A stretch of 64,000 nt of DNA from Flavobacterium poyangense (GCF_011751075.1 NZ_JAALLN010000010.1:1-64000); one strand, 5' to 3'. Positions 8,057 through 17,101 are shown, counted from the first letter of the stretch. Numbers and translations are program-made. Notes: a model not told the origin generated them from the sequence alone.

Positions 8057-9007
8057 TTAATCGTGATTTTCAATTTGTTTATAAGCGTCAATTACCTTTT
8101 TGACTAATCTGTGACGCACAATATCTTTATCGTCCAGATAAATGATTCCTATACCCTCTACGTCTTTCAGAACCAGTATCGCTTCTTTTAGACCGGAAAT
8201 AGTTCTGCGTGGCAAATCGACCTGTCCGGGATCACCCGTAATCATAAATTTAGCGTTTTTTCCCATACGGGTCAGAAACATTTTCATTTGTGAGTGTGTG
8301 GTGTTTTGTGCTTCATCCAGAATTACGAAGGCATTATCAAGTGTTCGTCCACGCATAAATGCCAATGGCGCAATCTGAATAATTCCTTTTAAAATGTAAT
8401 CCTCGAGCTTTTCGTTCGGAAGCATGTCACGTAACGCATCATAAAGCGGTTGCATATAAGGATCCAGTTTTTCTTTCATATCGCCGGGTAGAAAACCAAG
8501 ATTTTCTCCTGCTTCTACAGCCGGTCGCGTCAGGATAATCCTTTTTACTTCCTTGTCTTTAAGTGCTTTTACAGCCATAGCAACACCTGTGTAGGTTTTA
8601 CCCGTTCCGGCCGGTCCTACTGCAAACACCATATCATTTTTTCTAATCGTGTCTACCAGTAACTGCTGGTTAGGTGTCATTGCTTTTATAATCTTACCGC
8701 CAACACCATGAACCAGTATTTTATCGTGATCGTAGGCTCTTTTTTCATCCTGACCATCACTCATAATTACGCGTTCTATTACATTGTCATCGATGTTGTT
8801 GTATCGGGTAAAATGCAGCATTAATCTTTGAAATCTTTTTTCGAATTCATCTAAAACTTCTTTTTCGCCAAATGCTTTCAAAGTCGTTCCTCTAGCTACT
8901 ATTTTAAGCTTTGGATAGTACTTTTTGATGATTTCCAGATGGCTGTCCTGAGCGCCCCAAAACTCTTTTGGCGCGATGTCTATTAGCTCGATTATTCTTT
9001 CGTTCAA
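8057..9007 (-). CDS. phoH: PhoH family ATPase
   Basis: A 316-residue cytoplasmic P-loop ATPase. Walker A is GPAGTGKT (131-138) and Walker B/DEAQ is VILDEAQNTT. The conserved RPAVEAGENLGFLPGD and MFLTRMGKNAKFMITGDPGQVDLP (DEXX-helicase-like sensor) follow, as in PhoH/PhoH2 proteins. The N-terminal ~110 residues are the usual PhoH extension. The family is linked to RNA metabolism and phosphate-starvation responses in other bacteria, but the exact role is unsettled. A heptamer array lies directly after the stop. Confidence 0.95.
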   Translation of the reverse strand: MNERIIELIDIAPKEFWGAQDSHLEIIKKYYPKLKIVARGTTLKAFGEKEVLDEFEKRFQRLMLHFTRYNNIDDNVIERVIMSDGQDEKRAYDHDKILVHGVGGKIIKAMTPNQQLLVDTIRKNDMVFAVGPAGTGKTYTGVAMAVKALKDKEVKRIILTRPAVEAGENLGFLPGDMKEKLDPYMQPLYDALRDMLPNEKLEDYILKGIIQIAPLAFMRGRTLDNAFVILDEAQNTTHSQMKMFLTRMGKNAKFMITGDPGQVDLPRRTISGLKEAILVLKDVEGIGIIYLDDKDIVRHRLVKKVIDAYKQIENHD

Positions 9008-9344
9008 ATGAGATAGTTTTAAATTAAAATTAAGTTTGTTTTTAAATCAATTGCTGTCGGGTAAATATCATTATTTTTAAAAGTTTCGGTTTTCACTCAC
9101 CGTCATAATTCTCCAATGTGTAAAAAATTACTTCAAAAAATCATTTACTGTTTACTGCGTGCTCTACTTTTTCTTCATCTACTGAAAGCGGAAGCTAATG
9201 ACTAACACTATTATAACACTTACTTAGTTTAAAAATTGTAAATTGTCTTTTCTTTCTTTCAATTTGTATCTAAGTATTCTTAGCTTTGCATTTCTCAAAT
9301 TTAATGAAAATTAGATTCAAAAACTACCAATAGTTATAAACAAA
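9008..9344. other. Divergent intergenic region phoH / SAM adenosyltransferase
   Basis: No gene is visible. TAGCTTTG (9281-9288) fits the TAnnTTTG -7 box for the rightward gene at 9345, without a clear -33 element. No repeat family member is present, unlike most spacers in this window. Confidence 0.4.
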
Positions 9345-10172
9345 ATGATGTCAATAATTACCCTCACTACCGATTACGGCTTAAAAGACCACTTTGTTGG
9401 TTCGATAAAGGGTAAAATATTATCTGAGGCTTCAGAGACCACAATTATTGATATTTCGCATGACATCGACCCATTTAATACTGCCGAAGCCAGTTATGTT
9501 ATCGGCGCTTCTTATTTAAGTTTTCCAAAAGGAACAGTACACTTGATTGGGGTTGATATTGAACGCAATAAAGAGAACCAACATATCGCAATGCAATGGA
9601 ACGACCATTACTTTATTTGTGCTGATAATGGGATCTTAAGTATGCTCACGCAGAAAATTGTACCGCAAAAGATTGTTGCTATCAATATTCATGATCGTTT
9701 TCCGCCTGAATCTACGGATATGGATATCTTTATAAAGGTTGCCTGCCATATTGCAAAAGGAGGTTTATTGAATGTAATTGGAAAAGAAATAGCAGCCGTT
9801 AAAGAAGTTACCGAACTTCAGGCTGTAGTAGCAAACGATGGTAATTCTATAAAAGGATATGTCATTTATATTGATCATTTCGGTAACGTAGTGACCAATA
9901 TTTCCAAAAAACAATTTAAGGAAGTGGCAAAAGGACGTTCGTACGAAATCGTAATGAAACCCAAAAGTATCAAAACCATTTTGCCGAACTATTCGGCTAT
10001 AGCAAGCTCTGACAAATACCCAATTAAAACCTATGAAGGTGAAAAACTGGCTATTTTTAATGAAGCCGGTTATCTCGAAATTGCCATTTTTAGAAGCAAC
10101 CCTTCAAAAGTGGGTTCCGCCAATAGTCTACTGGGACTGAACTACAGAGATGTGATTACGGTTAAATTTTAG
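9345..10172 (+). CDS. SAM hydroxide adenosyltransferase (DUF62 / duf-62 fluorinase superfamily)
   Basis: A 275-residue protein. The N-terminus ITLTTDYGLKDHFVGSIKG and the segment DISHDIDPFNTAEASYV match the DUF62 SAM-dependent halogenase/hydroxide adenosyltransferase family, which hydrolyses S-adenosylmethionine to adenosine and methionine. FICADNGILSML and YIDHFGNVVTNIS are further family blocks around the active site. It lacks a halogenase-specific signature that I can identify, so hydroxide is the expected nucleophile. A second in-frame ATG follows immediately, so the start could be 9348. Confidence 0.88.
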   Translation: MMSIITLTTDYGLKDHFVGSIKGKILSEASETTIIDISHDIDPFNTAEASYVIGASYLSFPKGTVHLIGVDIERNKENQHIAMQWNDHYFICADNGILSMLTQKIVPQKIVAINIHDRFPPESTDMDIFIKVACHIAKGGLLNVIGKEIAAVKEVTELQAVVANDGNSIKGYVIYIDHFGNVVTNISKKQFKEVAKGRSYEIVMKPKSIKTILPNYSAIASSDKYPIKTYEGEKLAIFNEAGYLEIAIFRSNPSKVGSANSLLGLNYRDVITVKF

Positions 10173-10257
10173 ATTGCAGATTTTAGATTTTAGACTATAG
10201 ATTGTTGATTTTGAAATTAGCTATTTTACATCTCGCATTTTACATCTCACATTTAAC
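10171..10257. repeat. Heptanucleotide arrays starting at a stop codon (AGATTTT and ATYTYAC types)
   Basis: Six 7-bp units from 10171 (AGATTGC, AGATTTT, AGATTTT, AGACTAT, AGATTGT, TGATTTT) begin inside the TAG stop of the preceding gene. Then 10223-10257 has five units of another type (ATTTTAC, ATCTCGC, ATTTTAC, ATCTCAC, ATTTAAC). The first type recurs in inverse orientation at 10353-10380. Confidence 0.85.
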
Positions 10258-10323
10258 TTTCCATTTTTAGAAAAATGTTTTTCGGAAGAACAAAATTTAT
10301 AACAAAAGAACAATCCTTTTTGG

Positions 10324-10331
10324 TATTTTTG
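10324..10331 (+). promoter_or_regulatory. Candidate -7 box for the monooxygenase-like gene
   Basis: TATTTTTG matches TAnnTTTG, 60 bases before the ATG at 10392. The inverted heptamer array lies between it and the start codon, so it would be in the 5' leader. No good -33 element is seen. Confidence 0.45.
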
Positions 10332-10352
10332 CGCGCGTATTGCAGATTTTCA

Positions 10353-10380
10353 ATCTAAAATCTGCAATCTAAAATCTAAA
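10353..10380. repeat. Heptanucleotide array, inverted arm (ATCTAAA x4)
   Basis: Units ATCTAAA, ATCTGCA, ATCTAAA, ATCTAAA, the complement of the array at 10171-10212. The two could pair as the arms of a ~210-base stem-loop spanning the whole intergenic region. Confidence 0.8.
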
Positions 10381-10391
10381 ATAATAAAAAG

Positions 10392-10688
10392 ATGTTTGTT
10401 CGAATAGTAAAAATGAGTTTTCACGAAGATAAAATCTCTGATTTTCTTGAAAATTTTGAATCCATAAAAGACAAAATACGAAATGCAGAAGGAAATCGTT
10501 TTTTAGAACTCTATCAGGATAAAAACGACAAATGCATCTTTTTCACCTATAGTTATTGGGAAACCGAAGCGGACCTGGAAAATTACCGTCAATCAGCACT
10601 TTTTGACTCGGTTTGGAGTTTTACCAAAAAACTCTTCAACGCAAAACCGGAGGCCTGGAGTGTGGATAAGCTGGTGAGCCTGGAATAG
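10392..10688 (+). CDS. Antibiotic biosynthesis monooxygenase (ABM)-like dimeric alpha/beta barrel protein
   Basis: A 98-residue protein with the ABM fold pattern: FVRIVKMSFHEDKISDFLENF as strand plus helix, then FLELYQDKNDKCIFFTYSYWETEADLENYRQSALF. Proteins of this size act as small oxygenases on quinols or aromatic compounds, or are stress proteins without known substrate. It lies just ahead of gldF, separated by heptamer repeats, so cotranscription is possible but not shown. Confidence 0.75.
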   Translation: MFVRIVKMSFHEDKISDFLENFESIKDKIRNAEGNRFLELYQDKNDKCIFFTYSYWETEADLENYRQSALFDSVWSFTKKLFNAKPEAWSVDKLVSLE

Positions 10689-10734
10689 TTTCAGGTTTCA
10701 AGTTGACATACATAACCTGAAACTTGAAACAAAA
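10689..10734. repeat. Heptanucleotide repeat with inverted halves (TTTCARG / AACYTGA)
   Basis: TTTCAGG and TTTCAAG at 10689-10702 begin right after the stop codon of the preceding gene. AACCTGA, AACTTGA and AACAAAA follow at 10714-10734, giving a short hairpin (TTTCAGGTT pairs with AACCTGAAA). Confidence 0.75.
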
Positions 10735-10776
10735 GAAACTTGAAACAAAAACAAAAGAAACAAATATAAACGTTAC

Positions 10777-11502
10777 ATGAAATCAATCATTTTACGAGAG
10801 ATAAAATCCTTTTTTGGGTCTCCTATTGGCTATTTGGTCATTGGTATTTTCTTAATTAGCAACGGGCTCTTTTTATGGGTTTTTGAAGGAGATTACAATA
10901 TCCTGAATACGGGTTATGCTGATCTTACTCCGTTTTTTACTTTAGCACCCTGGATTTTAATTTTCCTGATTCCGGCAGTTACTATGCGAAGTTTTTCGGA
11001 TGAAAAAAAACAAGGTACTTTAGAACTGCTTTTGACCAAACCTTTATCGATTTGGGAAATTGTAAACGGGAAGTTTTTAGGTTCTTTAATTCTAATTGTT
11101 TTAGCAATAATTCCCACTTTTGTTTATGTGAAAGTAATCTCAACTTTAGGTGCTCCTGAAGGAAATATTGACATGGGAAGTACAATTGGTTCGTATTTCG
11201 GATTGTTGTTTTTAATAGCTTCTTATTCTGCAATCGGGATCTTTACTTCTACCCTGTCCGAAAATCAGATTGTTGCTTTTATCATTTCGGTTTTTCTGTG
11301 TTTTATCTTTTACTTCGGTTTTGAAGGTTTAGCAACATTAATTCCGGGTTCTTTCCCTGTTATTTCGGCATTGGGTATGCAGGATCATTTTAAGAGTATG
11401 AGCCGAGGTGTAATTGACACTCGTGATGTCATCTACTTTCTGAGTATCACTGTTCTATTTTTGTCTTTCACCGTTTATAAATTAAAATCTCTTAAAGCCT
11501 AA
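10777..11502 (+). CDS. gldF: Gliding motility ABC transporter permease GldF
   Basis: A 241-residue ABC-2 type permease with about six membrane segments, opening with ILREIKSFFGSPIGYLVIGIFLI. The cytoplasmic motif MRSFSDEKKQGTLELLLTKPLSIWEIVNGKF is characteristic of ABC-2 permeases and GldF. In Flavobacterium, GldF, GldG and the ATPase GldA form a transporter needed for gliding. gldA is not in this window, as expected since it is usually unlinked. The stop overlaps the gldG start by one base, showing translational coupling. Confidence 0.95.
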   Translation: MKSIILREIKSFFGSPIGYLVIGIFLISNGLFLWVFEGDYNILNTGYADLTPFFTLAPWILIFLIPAVTMRSFSDEKKQGTLELLLTKPLSIWEIVNGKFLGSLILIVLAIIPTFVYVKVISTLGAPEGNIDMGSTIGSYFGLLFLIASYSAIGIFTSTLSENQIVAFIISVFLCFIFYFGFEGLATLIPGSFPVISALGMQDHFKSMSRGVIDTRDVIYFLSITVLFLSFTVYKLKSLKA

Positions 11503-13187
11503 TGAAAGCATCTACTCAACAAAATATCAAAACATTAGGTATTACCGTTTTCATTTTAATTGTTTTAAACGTTCTTGGAAGTCTGTTCTTCCATCGATTT
11601 GATTTAACTAAAGACAAACGATATACTTTATCTGAAACTTCATTAAACATTGTAAAACAGGTTCAGAATCCGTTATCGATTAAGATTTATATGCAGGGGG
11701 ATCTTCCTGCAGATTTCAGACGTTTGCAACAGGAAACCAAACAATTACTCGAAGAATTTCAAGCCTATAATAACCATATTGCTTTTGAATTTGTAAATCC
11801 ACTGGAAAACAAAGAAGAAAGCATGGATATGATAAAATCGCTTTATCAAAAAGGTCTTACTCCGATAAACATTACTGTTGACGACAAAGGGAAACAATCT
11901 CAGGCGATGGTTTTCCCGTGGGCCATTGCGGTTTACAACAATAAGGAAGTCAATATTCCTTTATTGAAAAACAGAATGGGGGCTTCGACGGAGCAAAAAG
12001 TGATGGGTTCTATTCAGCATTTAGAATATTCGATTGCAGATGCTATCAATAAAATCACTAAAGACAAGCAAAAGAAGGTTGCTATTATAAAAGGTAATGG
12101 TGAGATAAATGAAATTCATATTGCGAAAATGCTGATGCAGATTCGCGAGAGTTATTATATTGGTCCTTTTACCTTAGATTCTGTGTCTACAAATCCAACA
12201 GGGACTTTAGACGCCTTAAAAAAATACGATTTAGCCATTATTTCCAAGCCAACCGAAACTTTTTCTGACGAGGAAAAACAAGTGCTGGATCAATTTATTA
12301 TGAATGGCGGAAAAACACTTTGGTTAATCGATCAGGTTGCTGCAGAAATGGACAGTCTGTACAATCAATCGGGTGCTACTTTGGCGTATCCGAGAGATTT
12401 GAATCTTAACGATATGTTCTTCAAATACGGATTCAGAATCAACCCTGACTTGGTAAAAGACGAATACGGTACTCCAATAAAATTAGCTACCGGCGAACAA
12501 GGGAGCGCTACCCAATATCAGGAATTTAAATGGAAATATGCTCCGGAAGTGTATCCGACAAGCACGCATCCGATAGTAAAAAACTTAGGTGGAATCAGAT
12601 TTGATTTTGCCAGTCCGATTGATACTTTGAAAAACGGAATTAAAAAAACTGTTTTATTACAATCTTCTCAATATTCGAAAATAATTGGAACTCCGGCTGA
12701 GATTAATTTGAATATTGTAAGCGAAAAAACTACTCCTCAGGAGTATGTCGATAAAGGTGAATTACCACTGTCCGTTTTATTGGAAGGTTCGTTTCATTCG
12801 GCGTTTGAAAACCGTGTTTTACCCTTCAAGGAAAGTTCTTTTCTAAGCAAAGGAAAGCCAACTAAAATGATTGTTATTTCTGATGGAGATGTAGCCAAAA
12901 ATCAATTGGATAAAAACATGATGCCTGTAGAATTGGGTTATGATCAACGTACCGGAAAACTTTACGACAACAAAGATTTCATGATGAATTGCATTAATTA
13001 TTTGCTGGATGATAACGGACTTATTAACATTAGAAGCAAAGATCTTGATCTGCCATTGCTGGATAAAGAAAAAGTTAGTGCGAATTATAGTAGCACGCAA
13101 TTCATAACTATCGGGCTTCCAATTCTAATTTTATTGATTTTCGGACTTGTATTTACTTACGTCCGTAAAAGAAAATACAGCAAATAG
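11502..13187 (+). CDS. gldG: Gliding motility-associated ABC transporter substrate-binding protein GldG
   Basis: A 561-residue protein with a short cytoplasmic N-terminus, a membrane helix (~12-32), a large periplasmic domain and a second helix at the C-terminus (FITIGLPILILLIFGLVFTYV) followed by basic residues. Family blocks include FDLTKDKRYTLSETSLNI and FIMNGGKTLWLIDQV. It partners GldF (immediately upstream, 1-base overlap) in the Gld ABC transporter. Confidence 0.95.
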   Translation: MKASTQQNIKTLGITVFILIVLNVLGSLFFHRFDLTKDKRYTLSETSLNIVKQVQNPLSIKIYMQGDLPADFRRLQQETKQLLEEFQAYNNHIAFEFVNPLENKEESMDMIKSLYQKGLTPINITVDDKGKQSQAMVFPWAIAVYNNKEVNIPLLKNRMGASTEQKVMGSIQHLEYSIADAINKITKDKQKKVAIIKGNGEINEIHIAKMLMQIRESYYIGPFTLDSVSTNPTGTLDALKKYDLAIISKPTETFSDEEKQVLDQFIMNGGKTLWLIDQVAAEMDSLYNQSGATLAYPRDLNLNDMFFKYGFRINPDLVKDEYGTPIKLATGEQGSATQYQEFKWKYAPEVYPTSTHPIVKNLGGIRFDFASPIDTLKNGIKKTVLLQSSQYSKIIGTPAEINLNIVSEKTTPQEYVDKGELPLSVLLEGSFHSAFENRVLPFKESSFLSKGKPTKMIVISDGDVAKNQLDKNMMPVELGYDQRTGKLYDNKDFMMNCINYLLDDNGLINIRSKDLDLPLLDKEKVSANYSSTQFITIGLPILILLIFGLVFTYVRKRKYSK

Positions 13188-13202
13188 ATGTTAATAAAAA
13201 AA

Positions 13203-13235
13203 TTGTACTACTTTAGATAGTTTACGATATATTTG
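13203..13235 (+). promoter_or_regulatory. dnaN promoter
   Basis: TTG (13203-13205), 22-bp spacer, TATATTTG (13228-13235), ending 59 bases before the dnaN ATG. Confidence 0.6.
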
Positions 13236-13294
13236 TAATCCGTATATTTAGCCTTTATTAGCTAAAATACACCTCAAAAAATAAAATATAACAG

Positions 13295-14413
13295 ATGAAA
13301 TTTATAGTATCGAGTTCGTACTTATTAAAACAATTGCAAGTTTTAGGTAGTGTAATCAACAGTAACAATACGTTGCCTATTTTAGACAACTTTTTATTTG
13401 AACTAGACAATAACGAATTGACCGTTTCAGCTTCTGATCTTGAAACTACAATGTCGGCTACTTTATCTATCGATTCTACGAGTAAAGGTAGTGTGGCTGT
13501 GCCAGCTAAACTTTTGCTTGAAATTTTAAAAACGTTTCCGGAGCAACCGCTAACTTTTACAGTTGAGGATAACAATACTGTAGAAATTAGTTCAAACTCA
13601 GGAAAATATGCTTTGGCATACGCTGCAGGAGACGAATTTCCAAAAGCGGTAAGTCTGGAGGAACCATCGGTAACTTTAGTTCCTGCTGAAGTTTTGGCAA
13701 CAGCAGTAAGCAAAACTATTTTTGCCGCGGGTAATGATGATTTACGTCCTGTGATGTCGGGAGTATTCTTTCAATTCTCACCGGAAGGTTTAATTTTCGT
13801 CGCTACAGATGCTCATAAATTAGTAAAATATGCCCGTACAGATGTAAAAGCATCTCAGGTGGCTGATTTTATTATGCCAAAGAAACCTTTGAATATCTTA
13901 AAAAGTATTTTAGGTTCTTCTGATGCAGAGGTAAAAATCGAATACAACGATTCAAATGCGACTTTCTCATTTGACAACTATATTTTAATGTGTCGTTTGA
14001 TCGATGGAAAATACCCTAATTATGAAGCGGTAATTCCAAAAGAGAATCCAAACAAGTTAATGATCGATCGTTCTTTGTTTTTAAGTTCTGTTCGTCGTGT
14101 GGCTATTTTCTCTAACAAAACAACACACCAAATTCGTTTAAAAATTGCAGGAGCTGAATTGAATGTTTCTGCCGAGGATATTGATTACTCCAACAAAGCA
14201 GAAGAGAGATTGACTTGTGATTATCAGGGAGATGATTTACAAATTGGTTTTAACTCACGCTTTTTAACTGAAATGTTGACTAACTTACAATCAGATATGA
14301 TTATGTTGGAAATGTCATTACCAAACAGAGCCGGTATTCTAACACCTGTTGATGGTTTAGAAGAAGGTGAAACTGTTACTATGTTGGTAATGCCTGTTAT
14401 GTTAAATAGTTAA
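13295..14413 (+). CDS. dnaN: DNA polymerase III beta sliding clamp
   Basis: A 372-residue protein with three repeated clamp domains of about 120 residues each. Recognisable family segments are NTLPILDNFLFEL, SGKYALAYAAGDEFP, ATDAHKLVKYARTDV, KIEYNDSNATFSF and the C-terminal MLVMPVMLNS. It encircles DNA as a dimer and tethers the replicative polymerase. It follows gldG, but its own promoter and the terminator downstream suggest independent expression. Confidence 0.98.
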   Translation: MKFIVSSSYLLKQLQVLGSVINSNNTLPILDNFLFELDNNELTVSASDLETTMSATLSIDSTSKGSVAVPAKLLLEILKTFPEQPLTFTVEDNNTVEISSNSGKYALAYAAGDEFPKAVSLEEPSVTLVPAEVLATAVSKTIFAAGNDDLRPVMSGVFFQFSPEGLIFVATDAHKLVKYARTDVKASQVADFIMPKKPLNILKSILGSSDAEVKIEYNDSNATFSFDNYILMCRLIDGKYPNYEAVIPKENPNKLMIDRSLFLSSVRRVAIFSNKTTHQIRLKIAGAELNVSAEDIDYSNKAEERLTCDYQGDDLQIGFNSRFLTEMLTNLQSDMIMLEMSLPNRAGILTPVDGLEEGETVTMLVMPVMLNS

Positions 14414-14517
14414 CATCAAAACCTTATTTTGTTACAGGGGTATTTTTTAGTTTCAAATTAAAGATATATCATTGTAAAAAAAAATATCGCTATTAACCAA
14501 CCATTTTTTATACCTAG

Positions 14518-14555
14518 AAACCGCAATTCTGATAAAGAGTTGCGGTTTTTTATTT
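14518..14555 (+). terminator. dnaN terminator
   Basis: AAACCGCAA (14518-14526) pairs with TTGCGGTTT (14540-14548), followed by a T-rich run, about 100 bases after the stop. Confidence 0.8.
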
Positions 14556-14574
14556 TCTAAGGGGGGTGTCTTTG

Positions 14575-14602
14575 TTTCAGGTTTCAAGTTTCAAGTTTCA
14601 AG
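14575..14602. repeat. Heptanucleotide array, left arm (TTTCARG x4)
   Basis: Units TTTCAGG, TTTCAAG, TTTCAAG, TTTCAAG. The complementary array (AACYTGA x6) is at 14829-14870, so the two form inverted arms around the 155-bp terminal-inverted-repeat element at 14613-14767. Confidence 0.85.
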
Positions 14603-14612
14603 TTAATGGTTT

Positions 14613-14767
14613 AACCGCAAAGGGCGCAAAGTTTTACGCAAGGTGCGCAAATAGTTTAATGATTGGTGGTATAAATAGAATGTGCTAAGAAAGCCTAGTT
14701 TTTTGCCCACAAAGCTTTGCGACCTTTACGTTAGACATAAAGAAAAACCTTAGCGCGCTTTGCGGTT
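14613..14767. repeat. 155-bp element with perfect 10-bp terminal inverted repeats
   Basis: It starts AACCGCAAAG (14613-14622) and ends CTTTGCGGTT (14758-14767). The left end continues GGCGCAAAGTTTTACGCAAGG and before the right end is GACATAAAGAAAAACCTTAGC. The same left and right ends recur at 56536-56982. There is no open frame of note. MITE-like architecture is possible, but I see no target-site duplication I would trust. Confidence 0.7.
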
Positions 14768-14828
14768 AAAAAACTAGCCGCTAAGGTCACAAGGTTTAGT
14801 TCTTTGTGGCGCTTACAGCAAGATTTCA

Positions 14829-14870
14829 AACTTGAAACCTGAAACCTGAAACCTGAAACTTGAAACTTGA
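14829..14870. repeat. Heptanucleotide array, right arm (AACYTGA x6)
   Basis: Units AACTTGA, AACCTGA x3, AACTTGA x2, directly before the terminator of the DPP-IV operon. It is the complement of the array at 14575-14602. Confidence 0.85.
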
Positions 14871-14878
14871 AACAAAAA

Positions 14879-14917
14879 AAAACAGGCTCCCCTACAACTT
14901 GTAAGACAGCCTGTTTT
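14879..14917 (-). terminator. Terminator of the DPP-IV / hydroxyproline operon
   Basis: AAAACAGGCT (14879-14888) pairs with AGCCTGTTTT (14908-14917), and the minus strand continues into a run of nine T. It lies about 20 bases past the stop of the gene at 14938. Confidence 0.8.
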
Positions 14918-14937
14918 CTTTTATTGTTTCTGAGATA

Positions 14938-17097
14938 CTATTTTCCTCCCGGAGGGCAGTTTTTTTGTATAAATCTCGCAAAAATATCCATTAAATGTTT
15001 ACTGGTTCCTTCTCCTTCATCGATGTCATGCGAACGATTCGGGTAAACCATTAAATCGAACATTTTATCGTGTTTAATCAGTTCGTTGATTAAAACCTCA
15101 GCATTTTTGTAATGCACGTTGTCATCGCCTGTTCCGTGTATGTATAATAAATTACCTTTTAGGTTCTTAGCGTGCGTTACAGGAGATGCTTTGATATAAG
15201 TAGCTTCATTATCCTCCGGAAGCCCCATATAACGTTCTGTGTAAATATTATCATAAAAATGCTGATCTGTAACAGCTGCAATTGCAATACCTGTTTTGTA
15301 AATATCAGGATGTTGAAACATCAGATTTAAAGTTACTGCTCCACCACCACTCCAACCATGAATCGCTACTCTGTCAGGATCAATGAAATTCCATTTTAGA
15401 ACTTCTTTGGCAGCCATTGCCTGATCATGGGTATTTATGATTCCGATATTCTTATAGATAGATTTTCTCCATTGGGCACCTTTCATTACCGGTGTACCTC
15501 TGTTATCCATTGCTATTCCGATATATCCTTTTGGAATTAACTGGGCAATAAGCGTATAAAAATAAGGTGTGTCATTGGCAACCGCTCCCATTGGTTCTCC
15601 GTAAACATAAAAAAACACCGGGTATTTTTTTGAAGGATCAAAATCAAGTGGTTTTGCCATTACACCATCCATCTCTATTCCGTCAACGGTAGTTACTTTA
15701 AATTTCTCTAAAGAATATTTTCTTCTTGGAGCCTGAAAAGAATCCGCCTCTTTTGGCAATATTTTTTTATGTCCCGACAATGCTACTAATCGTATGTTAT
15801 AGTCTCGATTTATACTAGAATTGATATGTTTTGCATACATCGCATCTGTAGAGAAACTGTATTTATTGGTACCGTCAAAGACATCTGGCGTTACTCTTTT
15901 TGTCTTTTTTGAATTTAGATTCGTTTCGTACAAATAACGTTGAGTGGCATCTGTTGGGCTTGCCTCGAAATAGATCGTTTTGGTTTTATCATTGTATGCC
16001 ATAAAATAGGCATCAAAATTAGCTGTTGTAATGAGTTCTTTTTTCTTACCGTCAATACTGATTTTATAAATATGCATCCAGCCATCTGCATCAGAACTCC
16101 ATAAAAAGGCTTTTCCATTATCAACAAAATGACAAGGAAAACCATCGTATACTCCGGATGACACATCAAAAACATCTACCCAAGCAGCTGATTTCTCTTT
16201 GTAAACAACCGTAGCTGTACCTGATTTTGTATCGCAGTTGTAAAGAGTAGCCTGATTCTGATTGCGATTTAACTGCACTACCATTACCGATTGGTTTGTA
16301 AGCCATTGCATACGAGCCAAATAATTATTATCGGGCTCTCCCGGAATATTTAACCAATTGGTTTGCAATGACGCAATATCAATAACCCCGATTTTAACAG
16401 AAGAAGGTTTCTCTCCTGCTTTTGGATACTCTACCGGAACTACAACCGGATATAGCGAATCGGTATTGTTAATCATAAGATGAAATTTGGTTGCTGATGC
16501 ATCAACACGCCAAAAGGCAATACTCTTTCCGTCAGGACTCCATCTGAATCCGTCTCTTGCCGATAACTCTTCTTCATACACCCAATCAAATGTTCCGTTG
16601 ATAATTTTATCTGTGCCATCAGTTGTTAATGGTGTTATTTTTTCAGTTTTTAAATTTTCAAGATAAATATTGTGCTTCGAAACATAGGCTACATTTTCAT
16701 TGTCCCCCGAAAATTTAGCAAACATCAACGACGATTGTTCCAGATTTTTACCTAATTGTCTTCCTTTTCCTGTGCTTAAATCAAAAAACCAATAATCTCC
16801 TTTTGTATTGGCTCTCCAAACCTTTTTTGAATTGGTATACAACAATACTTTGGTTTTGGCAGCATTCCATACAATCTCTTCTATTTCTCCGTTAAAACCG
16901 GATTCAGATAACTGTTTTTGAGTTAAAATAGTAGTCTGTTTCTCCAGTTGATCGACATCATAAACTTTCAGATTATTATTTTCGTTCACCCAAAACGAAT
17001 GGGAATCAGGCAACCAATTCAAATTATTTATATCAATATCGCTCTGAGCAAAAGCGGATGTACAAATAAAGAGTACAAGTATTAAGTACTTTTTCAT
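14938..17097 (-). CDS. Dipeptidyl peptidase IV (S9B family)
   Basis: A 719-residue secreted serine peptidase with signal peptide MKKYLILVLFICTSAFAQS. The propeller domain carries WVYEEELSARDGFRWSPDG, the Glu-Glu motif that binds the substrate N-terminus in DPP-IV. The catalytic domain has Ser583 in HGWSGGG, Asp658/659 in GTGDDNVHY and His690 in NRSHDID. The usual GWSYGG is GWSGGG here. It should release X-Pro (or X-hydroxyPro) dipeptides in the periplasm. It is the last gene of a tight operon after the Xaa-Pro aminopeptidase (4-base gap), which can split such dipeptides. Confidence 0.93.
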   Translation of the reverse strand: MKKYLILVLFICTSAFAQSDIDINNLNWLPDSHSFWVNENNNLKVYDVDQLEKQTTILTQKQLSESGFNGEIEEIVWNAAKTKVLLYTNSKKVWRANTKGDYWFFDLSTGKGRQLGKNLEQSSLMFAKFSGDNENVAYVSKHNIYLENLKTEKITPLTTDGTDKIINGTFDWVYEEELSARDGFRWSPDGKSIAFWRVDASATKFHLMINNTDSLYPVVVPVEYPKAGEKPSSVKIGVIDIASLQTNWLNIPGEPDNNYLARMQWLTNQSVMVVQLNRNQNQATLYNCDTKSGTATVVYKEKSAAWVDVFDVSSGVYDGFPCHFVDNGKAFLWSSDADGWMHIYKISIDGKKKELITTANFDAYFMAYNDKTKTIYFEASPTDATQRYLYETNLNSKKTKRVTPDVFDGTNKYSFSTDAMYAKHINSSINRDYNIRLVALSGHKKILPKEADSFQAPRRKYSLEKFKVTTVDGIEMDGVMAKPLDFDPSKKYPVFFYVYGEPMGAVANDTPYFYTLIAQLIPKGYIGIAMDNRGTPVMKGAQWRKSIYKNIGIINTHDQAMAAKEVLKWNFIDPDRVAIHGWSGGGAVTLNLMFQHPDIYKTGIAIAAVTDQHFYDNIYTERYMGLPEDNEATYIKASPVTHAKNLKGNLLYIHGTGDDNVHYKNAEVLINELIKHDKMFDLMVYPNRSHDIDEGEGTSKHLMDIFARFIQKNCPPGGK

Positions 17098-17101
17098 AGT
17101 A

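Noticed and set aside
13258..13713. 151-codon minus-strand frame inside dnaN
   Set aside because: Antisense shadow of dnaN; no own signals.
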